This document shows positions 19,520-29,700 of a stretch of 64,000 nt of DNA, piece after piece. The stretch comes from Actinomycetes bacterium (GTDB lineage Bacteria; Actinomycetota; Acidimicrobiia; Acidimicrobiales; JAMCPL01): NCBI GenBank assembly GCA_021846515.1, contig JAJZWU010000001.1:1-64000 (forward strand). The letters run 5' to 3'. The notes under the pieces were generated by a model, which worked only from the letters and a program-made list of their open reading frames with translations, was not told where the DNA came from and ran no database searches. A program made the translations under genes and the position numbers. Position 1 is the stretch's first letter. Each line of letters opens with the position of its first letter.

Positions 19520-20179
19520 ATGCCTAAAGTGATTAGCCCGTTCATCAAGACATCAAGCTTGGACAGCAAAAAACTTTACCTATGCGTACCGGCCAGGCAA
19601 GATATAGAACATTTTATATCTGAATGCGTAAGAGGAGGAGTAGATCTGGTCCAATTACGTGAAAAGCATCTGGAAGCACTCGAGCTAATTGACTACGCCC
19701 ATAGAGCAGTAATGGCCTGTCATGACTTGGGCATACAGTTTATTATGAACGATAGGCCCGACATTGCTCTTGAAGTCGGGGCTGATGGTGTCCATGTGGG
19801 ACAAGATGACGTTCCGCCCAAATTGGCGCGCAGAATACTCGGCCAATCTGCTATCGTAGGGCGCTCCACTCATACGTCTCAAGAACTCACTAATAGCCTA
19901 TCAGAGCCAATAGATTATATCTCCGCAGGACCTGTAGTTCCTACTCCTACCAAGCCAGGGAGGAAGGGAACGGGGATTGACTACGCCGCATACGCAACCA
20001 GCCAATCACCGAGGCCGGTATTTGCGACTGGGGGAGTTACTCCAGAGACCATTCCGTCTCTTGCAAAGGCTGGGGTAAGGCATTTCGTAGTAGTAAGGTA
20101 CTTGACTTTGGCAACAGACCCTTATCGTGCAGCGAAAAAATTAACAGAGGCGATTAAACAGTCTATCGATCAATCTTAA
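19520..20179 (+). CDS. thiE: Thiamine phosphate synthase
   Basis: GVDLVQLREKHL, FIMNDRPDIALEVGADGVHVGQDD, GRSTHT, YISAGPVVPTPTKPGR, FATGGVTPETIPSLAKAGV. Confidence 0.94.
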   Translation: MPKVISPFIKTSSLDSKKLYLCVPARQDIEHFISECVRGGVDLVQLREKHLEALELIDYAHRAVMACHDLGIQFIMNDRPDIALEVGADGVHVGQDDVPPKLARRILGQSAIVGRSTHTSQELTNSLSEPIDYISAGPVVPTPTKPGRKGTGIDYAAYATSQSPRPVFATGGVTPETIPSLAKAGVRHFVVVRYLTLATDPYRAAKKLTEAIKQSIDQS

Positions 20180-20209
20180 AGACCTATCGATACTCCATAG
20201 ATGATTTGA

Positions 20210-20992
20210 TCATAATAAGTTACAAGCTGCTTTCCATAATGCACCGGCTGCCTCTACGGGTACCAGGTGACCCACACCAGGCAACACGGTAAGTGTTGCT
20301 CCAGAAATTGTTTTGGCAATTACCCTGGCGACCTCTAGGGGCACGTCCCTATCATCTTCCCCCCATACAACCTCGGTAGGACATGCTATCGCCGAAAGAT
20401 CATCTTCATAGTTCTCTGCGAGGAGTCTTACCAGTATGTTTCTCATGATACCGGTTGCATGTGCATAATCATACGAACCGTATTTTCTTCGCAAACCTTC
20501 CATACGACGATCATTGATGATACCAATCTTATTCAACTTCCGCCCTAGGCGGTAAGCCGGTGTAGTGCGCCGTCGCTTACCGTGCCCCGAATCCTGTGTC
20601 ACACGAGCGAGTGGTGCACCTGTAAGCACAAGAGAGCTGACCAGATCGGGCCTGCCGACCGCAAGTCTTACCGCCACCCTGCCTCCAAACGAGTGTCCGA
20701 TCACCACAACAGGCTCACCAATCTCAGCATCCAGTAATCTGGCTACCAGATCTGCATATTCCTTACTGCCCCAAGCTGTAGCCGGGGGAGGGGTGGCGCC
20801 GAATCCGGGAAGGTCCGGCGCCAGTATTCCACAGCAACCTGTTGAAGATGCCAGATTGCTTTCTATTGCCTCGGGAAGAATGCCGGCATAGTCGGTATGG
20901 TCTCTCATCCATCCATGCAGCGCAAGCATATTGATCGGCCGGGGACCAAAGATATCACCAAATAATTCTCCTCCCAGAAATGACTGCAACAT
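20210..20992 (-). CDS. Alpha/beta hydrolase
   Basis: LALHGWMRDH, VVIGHSFGGRVAVRLA nucleophile elbow, PTEVVWGEDDRDVP, GVGHLVPVEA. Confidence 0.9.
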   Translation of the reverse strand: MLQSFLGGELFGDIFGPRPINMLALHGWMRDHTDYAGILPEAIESNLASSTGCCGILAPDLPGFGATPPPATAWGSKEYADLVARLLDAEIGEPVVVIGHSFGGRVAVRLAVGRPDLVSSLVLTGAPLARVTQDSGHGKRRRTTPAYRLGRKLNKIGIINDRRMEGLRRKYGSYDYAHATGIMRNILVRLLAENYEDDLSAIACPTEVVWGEDDRDVPLEVARVIAKTISGATLTVLPGVGHLVPVEAAGALWKAACNLL

Positions 20993-21022
20993 ATATGCTC
21001 CTACCTGCCGTTCCCTGCGGGA

Positions 21023-21829
21023 TCAAGACTCAGAGTCTGCATTCGCCATGGGGACATCTTCCAACCATACCATAACCGGTATATGATCAGATGGTTTTTC
21101 ACCCTTACGTGCATTTCTGTCCATCAGGGAAAAACTGCATCTTGAGAGGACAGGCTTTGTTGCGAGAATCAGATCTATCCTCATACCCTGGTGCTTATGG
21201 AATGCGCCACCTCGATAGTCCCACCAGCTATAAAGACCCGACTGCGGGTAACGGAGACGGAAGCAGTCAAACAATCCCCAAGATAGTAGCCCGTTTAGTG
21301 ACTCACGTTCCGGCTTGCTCACATGAGTAGCCCCCTCAAAGACCTGTGTGTCCCATACATCTATATCATCAGGTGCAACGTTGAAGTCACCACATACAAG
21401 CAACGAACTGGTGGGACTATAATGCTGAGCGATGTATGATTTTAAGTTTTCCATCCAGTCCAATTTTTCATAGTAGAACCTACTCCCTACCTCACGACCA
21501 TTGGGTACATACACAGAGACTACCCTGATGCCGCTACAACTAGCAGAGACTACCCTACATCCCATCTCGTCTACGTCCTCCCCCATCCCCTCCTCGGGGT
21601 CATCCAGACCTACCCTGGAAAGTATTGCTACCCCATTCCAGCCTCCATCGCCATGGTGAATGCTTTTATAACCGGCATCACGAAAGACATCCGCCGGGAA
21701 AACGGAGTCGCTCATCTTGGTCTCTTGAAGGCAAAGTATGTCTGGCTCGGCGTACTTTATCCACTCCAGAACTCTTTCAAGCCGTGCACGCAGCGAATTG
21801 ACATTCCATGTCGCCAAGAGCAGGCTCAT
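21023..21829 (-). CDS. xth: Exodeoxyribonuclease III
   Basis: ATWNVNSLRARLERVLEWI, LCLQETKM, VVSVYVPNG, VCGDFNVAPDDIDVWD, RIDLILAT, PSDHIPVMV. Confidence 0.95.
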   Translation of the reverse strand: MSLLLATWNVNSLRARLERVLEWIKYAEPDILCLQETKMSDSVFPADVFRDAGYKSIHHGDGGWNGVAILSRVGLDDPEEGMGEDVDEMGCRVVSASCSGIRVVSVYVPNGREVGSRFYYEKLDWMENLKSYIAQHYSPTSSLLVCGDFNVAPDDIDVWDTQVFEGATHVSKPERESLNGLLSWGLFDCFRLRYPQSGLYSWWDYRGGAFHKHQGMRIDLILATKPVLSRCSFSLMDRNARKGEKPSDHIPVMVWLEDVPMANADSES

Positions 21830-21859
21830 AAAACCAGATTACTCATTCATCTCCATGTC

Positions 21860-22378
21860 CTAACTGTCTACCATAACAAAGAGCAGTTCCACCTGACATG
21901 CCAACTGGCCATTTACACTTGCCCTACCTTCCCCCCGGCCTCCACGGGCAGATAGCCTTTTCAGCGAAACTTCAAGGTCCAGGCGATCACCAGGTATCAC
22001 CTGACGCCTGAAGCGAGCCTTTTCAATCCCTCCAAAAAGTGGCAACTTACCATGTGGCGCCTCCTTGGTTGAAGGGATACTAAGTACGGCAGCAGCGCCC
22101 AGCTGAGCTATAGATTCCACCATGAGCACTCCGGGAAGAGTAGGCCTTCCAGGAAAGTGCCCCGAGAAAAAATCTTCTTTGCCAGTAAGATCCCAATACC
22201 CCCTAGCTTCCTGGCCGGGCAACAGATAGGTAATAGCCGTCAAAAATAAAAATGGCGGCCTATGAGGCAACATGTCTTCCGGCATCGGTAATTCTTCCAG
22301 TGCCTGTAGCTGCAGTTCTTGCCCATGGAAATATGCCTTTTTGCCGGAATCCATCTCATCGCTTACACTGTTTTGCAC
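21860..22378 (-). CDS. 3-hydroxyacyl-ACP dehydratase FabZ-like (hotdog fold)
   Basis: LPHRPPFLFL, SGHFPGRPTLPGVLMVESIAQLGAAAVL, KARFRRQVIPGDRLDLEV. Confidence 0.9.
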   Translation of the reverse strand: MQNSVSDEMDSGKKAYFHGQELQLQALEELPMPEDMLPHRPPFLFLTAITYLLPGQEARGYWDLTGKEDFFSGHFPGRPTLPGVLMVESIAQLGAAAVLSIPSTKEAPHGKLPLFGGIEKARFRRQVIPGDRLDLEVSLKRLSARGGRGEGRASVNGQLACQVELLFVMVDS

Positions 22379-22499
22379 ATTCCAACATTAGCCCAATGTG
22401 GCACCCTGCGTAAAGAGTAGCCAAGTCATTAGTCTGGAGCGAAGCTGTAATGAGACTGTTCGCTGCGTCACCGTAATTGCGTAAATAGTACTCAAAAAA

Positions 22500-23876
22500 T
22501 TAGTTTAGAACCAGGCTGAATTGAGATGGTGCAACCTGTATTATATCTTCCGATGTCCAGCCATTAGCGCCCAAAGCCTCCACCCGGTTATCGTAGTTTA
22601 CCTGGAGATTGGGATTACCGTTTACTGTGAACTGGTTCACAGTAAACGCACCGGTCATAGAGAGCTGGCCACCATTCACAGTGACGCTCCATCCGGGTGC
22701 ATACAACAAGCCGTCAAATGAAGCGGCTGCAGCTCCGTTACCGACATCTATCTGCCCACTTCCTCCTGCATACAACTGAAGATCTACTGGATTACCTACC
22801 ACCGACGGGCTTGTAGGAGGAGGGACTTCCCACTGATTCACCGTAGCACCTGCCATCGATATAGACGCTGAGCTGGAGCCGGAAGGAAAGACATAAATCT
22901 GCACCTCTCCGTTGTTGGCCGTGGATGAGTAATCCACATTGACAGTTCCCTTGAAGGTCACACCATTAGGGCATGAGTATACTCCCGGCTCCAAAACAAA
23001 AGGATTGGCCGCCGTGCCCTCAAATAAACCATTGTTTGGACATGACTGATAATCAGAAGCCATGCACGGAGTAGGCGGGAATGTACCGGACGGAGAAGGG
23101 CAGGATTGTGCCGGTGGCTGAGGACTGTATTGATTGGTCCCATTCACCCACGAAGGACAATTTGACGAACCGCCATCAAAGGTAATCTGTGCCGTACCGT
23201 AACTGCCCGATCCGTGGCAGGTAATCGTGGAGTCACTCCCAAGATCGGCCGGGGCACCGGTAGCCTGCCCGTATTGATTGGTCGATTGGATATTTACAGA
23301 ACCGCTGTGTCCGTTCATGGCGACTGACGATACACCAAAGATCGGGAATGGATAATCCATGGCGCGTTGCACGGTAGCCTTTACCACATAAGTTACACCA
23401 TGCGATACACCCTGGGAGTAGACGGTGAACACGCCCGGGGACGACGAGGTGCTACGCGCCACATAGCTTGCTCCCGGAGCGGCAGGAATAGACGGTACAG
23501 TACACCAGGTTGCCTGACCCACACAGAAACTCTGGTAATCGGGACCCATCTGGTCAAGACGGAACAGGGCATCAGATACCCCTGCCAATGCCTGAGAACG
23601 TGCAGCCTCCACATTGGCAACCTGCAATGAATTTGACATATCCCCAAAAACAGTTATGAGAAAGCTCATACCTATCAGTACAACAATCATCAATATAGAG
23701 ATAAGTACTATAAGTGAACCTTCCTCTCTCGTATCTATAGAGCTACTCCCCTCGTGTATCACCTCCTCGCCTCCGGGTCTCGCCTCCCTCTCGTAAATCG
23801 TGCACATTGCTGCTCTCGTCAGATTCGTTACACTGCCCATATTAAACATACTCATACCCTTTCGTATTATGCGCAT
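22500..23876 (-). CDS. PilX-like pilus assembly/minor pilin protein
   Basis: N-terminal EEGSLIVLISILMIVVLIGMSFLITVFGDM...EAARSQALAGVSDALFRLDQM (PilX_N-like) and C-terminal repeat-like beta domain ending FDGLLYAPGWSVTVNGGQLSMTGAFTVNQFTVNGNPNLQVNYD. Confidence 0.72.
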   Translation of the reverse strand: MRIIRKGMSMFNMGSVTNLTRAAMCTIYEREARPGGEEVIHEGSSSIDTREEGSLIVLISILMIVVLIGMSFLITVFGDMSNSLQVANVEAARSQALAGVSDALFRLDQMGPDYQSFCVGQATWCTVPSIPAAPGASYVARSTSSSPGVFTVYSQGVSHGVTYVVKATVQRAMDYPFPIFGVSSVAMNGHSGSVNIQSTNQYGQATGAPADLGSDSTITCHGSGSYGTAQITFDGGSSNCPSWVNGTNQYSPQPPAQSCPSPSGTFPPTPCMASDYQSCPNNGLFEGTAANPFVLEPGVYSCPNGVTFKGTVNVDYSSTANNGEVQIYVFPSGSSSASISMAGATVNQWEVPPPTSPSVVGNPVDLQLYAGGSGQIDVGNGAAAASFDGLLYAPGWSVTVNGGQLSMTGAFTVNQFTVNGNPNLQVNYDNRVEALGANGWTSEDIIQVAPSQFSLVLN

Positions 23877-24520
23877 TGCGACCTACTTGGCTGTAAATTG
23901 TCGGGCAATGCGACATTCAATCTCTCGGAGTATGGAAAGGTTTTCGGACCTCCAGAAACTTCCAGCGAAATAGCCACTCTGGCTGTACAGACCGCCACTT
24001 GAGTAGTTGAACTGGTACCTGCTGCGACTAGATTATTCCCCTGATTATCGTAGTAGCTGAATACCGGATTAGTAGACGAGTTGTTAATAAGACCTGTCAG
24101 CTCTGGAAATGGAGTACCCGGGTTTGACGAGCTGCCCACCGTCCTGTAGAGCACTCCGGAAGCAGAGTCGTACGACCAAGTGACCGTCTCTACGCTTCCA
24201 GACTGCGTATCCATTTCGAGCTTCAACGTATTATTGTATTCACTGACAGATGAAAGAGTCATGAGAGGATTGGCGGCTTGTATATCGTGTTGCAATTGCA
24301 ACATAGTTACTCGCACAGAGCTGGTTGAGTTGTCCTGCTTCACGGTAGATGAAGCAGTAGACATCATCATAAGCATAAACCCGGCAAAAGCAGCCATCAG
24401 AATCAGCATTGCGGTCGCTGCTACCATTAGCTCCACCAAAGTAAAGCCATCCTCACCCGATACCTGCACCTGCTCCGTGCCCATACCTGCATCCATGTCT
24501 ATGCCACTATCAGCACTCAT
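23867..24520 (-). CDS. PilW-like prepilin-type N-methylated protein
   Basis: Class IV prepilin motif GEDGFTLVELMVAATAMLILMAAFAGFMLMM; probable start MSADSG (24520); overlaps upstream pilV-like stop. Confidence 0.85.
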   Translation of the reverse strand: MSADSGIDMDAGMGTEQVQVSGEDGFTLVELMVAATAMLILMAAFAGFMLMMMSTASSTVKQDNSTSSVRVTMLQLQHDIQAANPLMTLSSVSEYNNTLKLEMDTQSGSVETVTWSYDSASGVLYRTVGSSSNPGTPFPELTGLINNSSTNPVFSYYDNQGNNLVAAGTSSTTQVAVCTARVAISLEVSGGPKTFPYSERLNVALPDNLQPSRSQCA

Positions 24521-26453
24521 TTTGTGAACTGGACCTTTCCGAATAGGGCATCCATGGGCATACAAGGATGGATGCTGAGACACCTGCACCAGAACCATCG
24601 TAGACTACATTAAACAGATGCTGTCCTGTTACCCACCCAGACTGGCCGGCTGAATATACTGTGCCCACAAACTGTGCACCTTGTGAAGCTGAGGCAGATG
24701 ACCCTGCTTGTGCGTTGGCAGAAGACTGCAGCGTCAGCATATAGGGAGATCCGGGGTCACTTGAAGATGAACCTACCGGAGAAGCGCTCACCTGTATAGT
24801 GCCGTTTTGGCATCCAACGGCGCTGGCAGCAAGATCCAGGTTCTCGGACATAAGACCATTTTGCGTCAGGTAAGTCTTGCCGGTATTGGCTGAGGATGCA
24901 CCGGTTGCAGTAAGTGAGATAATAGAACATCCAGAGCTTTCATTTGCGTTGCCATTATCATTGCAACTTGTGGTAGAAGTCTGGTTGCAGTCTCCATTCC
25001 CCTGCTCATTCTGTCCTACCTGCCACGTATAGGTATCATAATTTCCGTCGCCATCATTTGCCTTGATAGTCACCGTATCGCCATTCACTACGCTGCTGGG
25101 AACCTGAAAACTGAGCATGGCTTCATATCCACCCGACGATCCAGGGCCGGTACCGGTTGGGTCATCGGGATTTGGTGGAGATCCGCCACAATTATCGACC
25201 GGGACAAGAGATTGGCGATTTAGCGTCGTGGTGATGACTTGAACTGCCACATTACTGTCTACACTGCCGTTTACAAGCACCTCTCCACCACTGAAAGCCG
25301 TATCGTCCAGATAATATGCGGTGGCAGTGCTTCCTGCAGTTATTTCCGGAGTTGGACTTGCAAGAAGAGACTCCTGGGTCTGCCCGCATCCACTGGCAGA
25401 GCTGCCAGATGGCGGTAATGGAGAGGAGGTATGTCCTGAAGACCCTGAGGTGGTTGCCTGGACAATGCCCGAAGTAGCCCATGATTGCCCTCCCGCACCA
25501 AATGCTATAACCTCCATGTAGTACGTTATGCCGGGAGCCAGTCCTCCTATCTGGTAGCTGGTAGCTGTAGGCAGCTGATGTGGACTTGCGGCCACTCCGG
25601 TGACAGGTGGCATAGTTCCGTTCCCGCTCGTATAAGCAGATGGCAAATCATTGATATTTGCCGAGTATTCCACCACATAGTAACCACTCTGGGTCGAAGT
25701 GCTGGAAGTAGGCGAATTAGGAACCGACCCACCAGACCATGTTACGTTGATGGTATTTGAACCTGATGTCCCGGTCGCTTTTACAGCACTGAGAGTAGTT
25801 GGGGGATTGGGTGATCCGGGCTGGCTGCTGCCAGATCCAGTCGACGAAGAGGAGGTACCACCCGGGCCGTTGTATGCTCCCTGTGCGCCTGGATAGACGA
25901 TCGTACTCTGGCTGACAACTCCTGATTGGGCACCAGCCTGGTACCACCTTACACTGACTGATGCCTCTTTGTAGGCTTGGTAGTCAGTAGTCACACCTCC
26001 CGATCCATTGGGGACTTCCGCATTTGCCCAATCTATATATGTAGCCACAGTGAAACTGGTATTTCCAACCTGAGCCGAATAAACCGGCGCCAGCAGAGGA
26101 TCGTATCCGCTGGGAGGATTTGACCCGAGATATACATAGCTACTCCCTCCCTGCCCGGGTGTATACCATGGATACGATGCCTCTGCTTGACTTACCTGGC
26201 TGCCATAAAACCCCACAGCGGAATATATACTGGACTGCACCTTTGACAACGCCCCCGATGCCAAAGCTACAGCCTCGGACTGCCTCGCGGCAAAAGCCGA
26301 TGCCCCTACACCCCCTGTAAATACCCTGGATGTAGGAATCAACGTCGCTCCCAGGATAAACATTCCGACCAACACCTCTACCAACGTAAAACCTCCGTCG
26401 GTGGAAGCCTTGGTATCTGCCCTCTCTCTCTCTTGATCTCCTTGCATTATCAA
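24510..26453 (-). CDS. PilV-like prepilin-type protein with fibronectin type III-like domain
   Basis: DGGFTLVEVLVGMFILGATLIPTSRVFTGG; FN3-like segment (PNPPTTLSAVKATGTSGSNTINVTWSGG...YQIGGLAPGITYYMEVIAFG). Confidence 0.8.
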   Translation of the reverse strand: MIMQGDQERERADTKASTDGGFTLVEVLVGMFILGATLIPTSRVFTGGVGASAFAARQSEAVALASGALSKVQSSIYSAVGFYGSQVSQAEASYPWYTPGQGGSSYVYLGSNPPSGYDPLLAPVYSAQVGNTSFTVATYIDWANAEVPNGSGGVTTDYQAYKEASVSVRWYQAGAQSGVVSQSTIVYPGAQGAYNGPGGTSSSSTGSGSSQPGSPNPPTTLSAVKATGTSGSNTINVTWSGGSVPNSPTSSTSTQSGYYVVEYSANINDLPSAYTSGNGTMPPVTGVAASPHQLPTATSYQIGGLAPGITYYMEVIAFGAGGQSWATSGIVQATTSGSSGHTSSPLPPSGSSASGCGQTQESLLASPTPEITAGSTATAYYLDDTAFSGGEVLVNGSVDSNVAVQVITTTLNRQSLVPVDNCGGSPPNPDDPTGTGPGSSGGYEAMLSFQVPSSVVNGDTVTIKANDGDGNYDTYTWQVGQNEQGNGDCNQTSTTSCNDNGNANESSGCSIISLTATGASSANTGKTYLTQNGLMSENLDLAASAVGCQNGTIQVSASPVGSSSSDPGSPYMLTLQSSANAQAGSSASASQGAQFVGTVYSAGQSGWVTGQHLFNVVYDGSGAGVSASILVCPWMPYSERSSSQNEC

Positions 26454-26748
26454 CCCTCCGACAACTCCTGGTATGATAGGCGACCTTGCCGTATCAATAC
26501 CTAACTCTGCTATAACCCTAAAGCCCTGGCTGCTTTTGTACGATAATGAAACTCTGTTTTATGCCCTATGCCCTAACAACAAATCCCATCTTTATCTAAC
26601 AACCAGTGTTATATTCGACACATATTGTAGCGCGCTTTAGCATTTTTTCACAATTTTAATATATATAGCTACATTTAGTGGTCAGTAATAACGAACGCAG
26701 GGTCAGAGGATGTCAATGTAGGGATAGCGGGTAGCCCAGTAAGACGGC

Positions 26749-29700
26749 CTATATTCGCGCAAAGACCCTTTTTATAAGTTCACCATGCTCGGCCTTGTGT
26801 GCAGCCATACTTCCTGACGCAGGGCTTCCCGATTCTGGCCTGCTTACATGAGAAAGTCCTAGATTGCCGCGCAACATTTTGTGCAGCTTACCATGCACAA
26901 ACGCCCAGGCACCCATATTCTCCGGCTCCTCCTGTACCCACATCACATCGCGAACATTAGGATAGCGCTCAAGCACCTTCCCCAATTCATATTCTGGCCA
27001 TGGATAGAGTTGCTCCACCCGCACTACCGCTACCTGTTCACCGGATAGATCTATATCCTGAGCAGCTACGTCATTGCCAGTTGCATTCCGCTCGCGCATA
27101 ATCTCGTAAGCCACCTTTCCGGTACAAAGCACCACCCTGCTCACCCTGGAGGGATCACCTACTGCATCCACCGAAGCCTGCTTGTCCGGCTGTGGTATGC
27201 CAGCCACAGATACATGGTCAGGATACCCTCCGGCGGAACCTCCGGCGGAAACGCAGGAAAACATCGTAGGGTCGTCAAGTACCGGTTCAAAATGACCTAA
27301 TACGATATCATCAATATTCGATTGAGTCTCCTGAGCACGCAGTAGGGATTTAGGTGTCATCACTACCAAAGGAACTTTCGGTCTCTCCAGCATGGTCGAC
27401 ATAAGCAAGTGATAATACTGTGCCCCGGTTGTAGGCTGAGCAACGCGAATATTACCGTTGGCGCTAAGAGTGAGAAAGCGTTCCAGTCTGGCCGAGGAGT
27501 GTTCAGGTCCCTGTCCTTCGTAGCCATGGGGAAGAAGCATGACCAAGCCAGACTGTTGATTCCACTTCTCCTTGGCGGCAACGATAAAATTATCTATCAT
27601 CACCTGAGCCCCATTGCTGAAATCACCAAACTGAGCCTCCCAGGCTACAAACGAATCCAATGCTTCTACCGAGTATCCGTACTCAAACCCAAGTGCAGCG
27701 TATTCCGATAAAAGTGAATCGTATGTAAAAAATCTTCCCATAGTGATACCATCAAAATAGCTGTATCCTCTGTTGCGTGCTATATCCTTTAGGTGGGCCA
27801 GGGGAATCCATTCTGCTCCACTTTCATAATCAACCAGTACCGCATGGCGCTGGCTGAATGTTCCTCTGCGCGTATCCTGCCCGCATAAACGGACATCGTT
27901 ACCGGATGCAAGACGACTACCAAATGCAAGTGCTTCGCATGCAACCCAATCAACTATCCCATCGCTAAGCATCTTTTCACGCTTTTCAAACTGGCGGACC
28001 AACTTTGGATGAAGTGTAAACCCATCCGGGGCTGTCATGGTAGCTCGGACAATGCATTCGACCAAATCCCTGTCGATCATAAAAGGTAATTGCTCGTTTT
28101 GAGGGATACTTCCCTCATCGAGGGCATACCCATGATTGGCATCATTGGACTCCACTATGGGATGGCTACTGGATGCCAGTGCTCTTGTCTCGTCAAGCGC
28201 TCTTTGATATCTCTCATTGAAATCAGCCAAGAGCTCCTCCGCCTTTTCTATTGTAATATTCCCACGATGCACCAAGCTCTCGGCGTACAACTTTCTTACT
28301 GACCTACGCTGATCGATTGCCCTGTACATACGGGGCTGAGTGTAGCTTGGGTCGTCACCTTCATTATGCCCGTGGCGGCGGTAACAGACCATATCTATTA
28401 CGACATCTTTGTGAAATGCACCCCTGAACGCAAAAGCAAGAAGGGCTGCTCTGGCACATGCCTCAGGATCGTCTCCGTTCACATGAAATATGGGAGCCTG
28501 AACCACCTTGGCAATATCGGTAGAATATACCGACGAACGCGCCGACTGAGGGGCCGTTGTGAACCCAAGCTGATTGTTTATCACGAGATGGATGGTTCCT
28601 CCAGTCTGGTATCCAGGCAACTGGGACATCTCCAGGGTCTCAGCAACAACGCCCTGCCCGGCAAAGGCTGCGTCACCGTGTACCAGAACTGCCAGAGACC
28701 GGCCACCAGGGTCGGCCGCCTGGCCAGCGCTCTCAGTACCATCGTCGACACCATTGGCAACATAAGCAATGCCGGTATCACTATAGCCCTCTACACCTAC
28801 AATGCGATCCTGTATTGCCCTTGCCATCCCCTCAACTACTGGGTCTACAGCCTCCAAATGCGATGGGTTGGAAGCCATCATAATAGGCAACTCTTCGCCG
28901 GATCTTGCGGAAAAGATACCCTTGGCTCCATTATGATACCTTACATCGCCACTCCCCTGAACGGAATCAAGGTCTACTATACCCTCGAAATCCTGAAATA
29001 TGTCATTCAACGACATACCAACTATATTTGCCAACACATTTAAGCGTCCTCTGTGAGCCATCCCTATGACAGCTGCCTGCACTCCATCGTTTGTAGCCTG
29101 CTCAAATATGTAGCTGAGTATCACAATAGCGGACTCTGCCCCCTCCAAGCCAAAGCGCTTTTGCCCTACATAGCGCGTATGCAAGAAATGTTCAAATGCT
29201 TCGGCAGAATTTAATAGTTGTAGGATATGTTCCTGCTCACTTGGATCAAATGGTGCTGTGGGCGACTCCATATGATCCTGAACCCAACGCTTCTGCTTTG
29301 GATCCTGGATGTGGGTAAACTCCACCCCAAGCGTGGAACAGTAGGCAGTCCTCAAGATATCCAGAGCTTCACCCAAGCGCATACGCTCCCTACCTCCAAC
29401 GCCATCTACTGCGAATTCTCTATCGTAGTCAAAAATAGTTATGCCGTAGGATGCTGGATCCAACTCTGCATGCATCGGAGGAAGCTCAACAGATAGGGGA
29501 TCAAGATCAGCAATTAAATGCCCCCTTACCCTGTACATGTTTATCAGGCGCTGCACCTGCACCTGCTTATGCATCAACTCGTATATATCGTTTGGAGCAT
29601 GCCTGTCTCTTTCCCATCTCGCCGGATGAATGGGTATATCAAGCTCTGAGAATATCTCATCATAAAATCCATGTTCTCCCAGGAGACATTCCGATACATA

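Noticed and set aside
28366-29043. 225-aa plus-strand ORF inside kgd
   Set aside because: Antisense to a strongly conserved enzyme; translation looks random.
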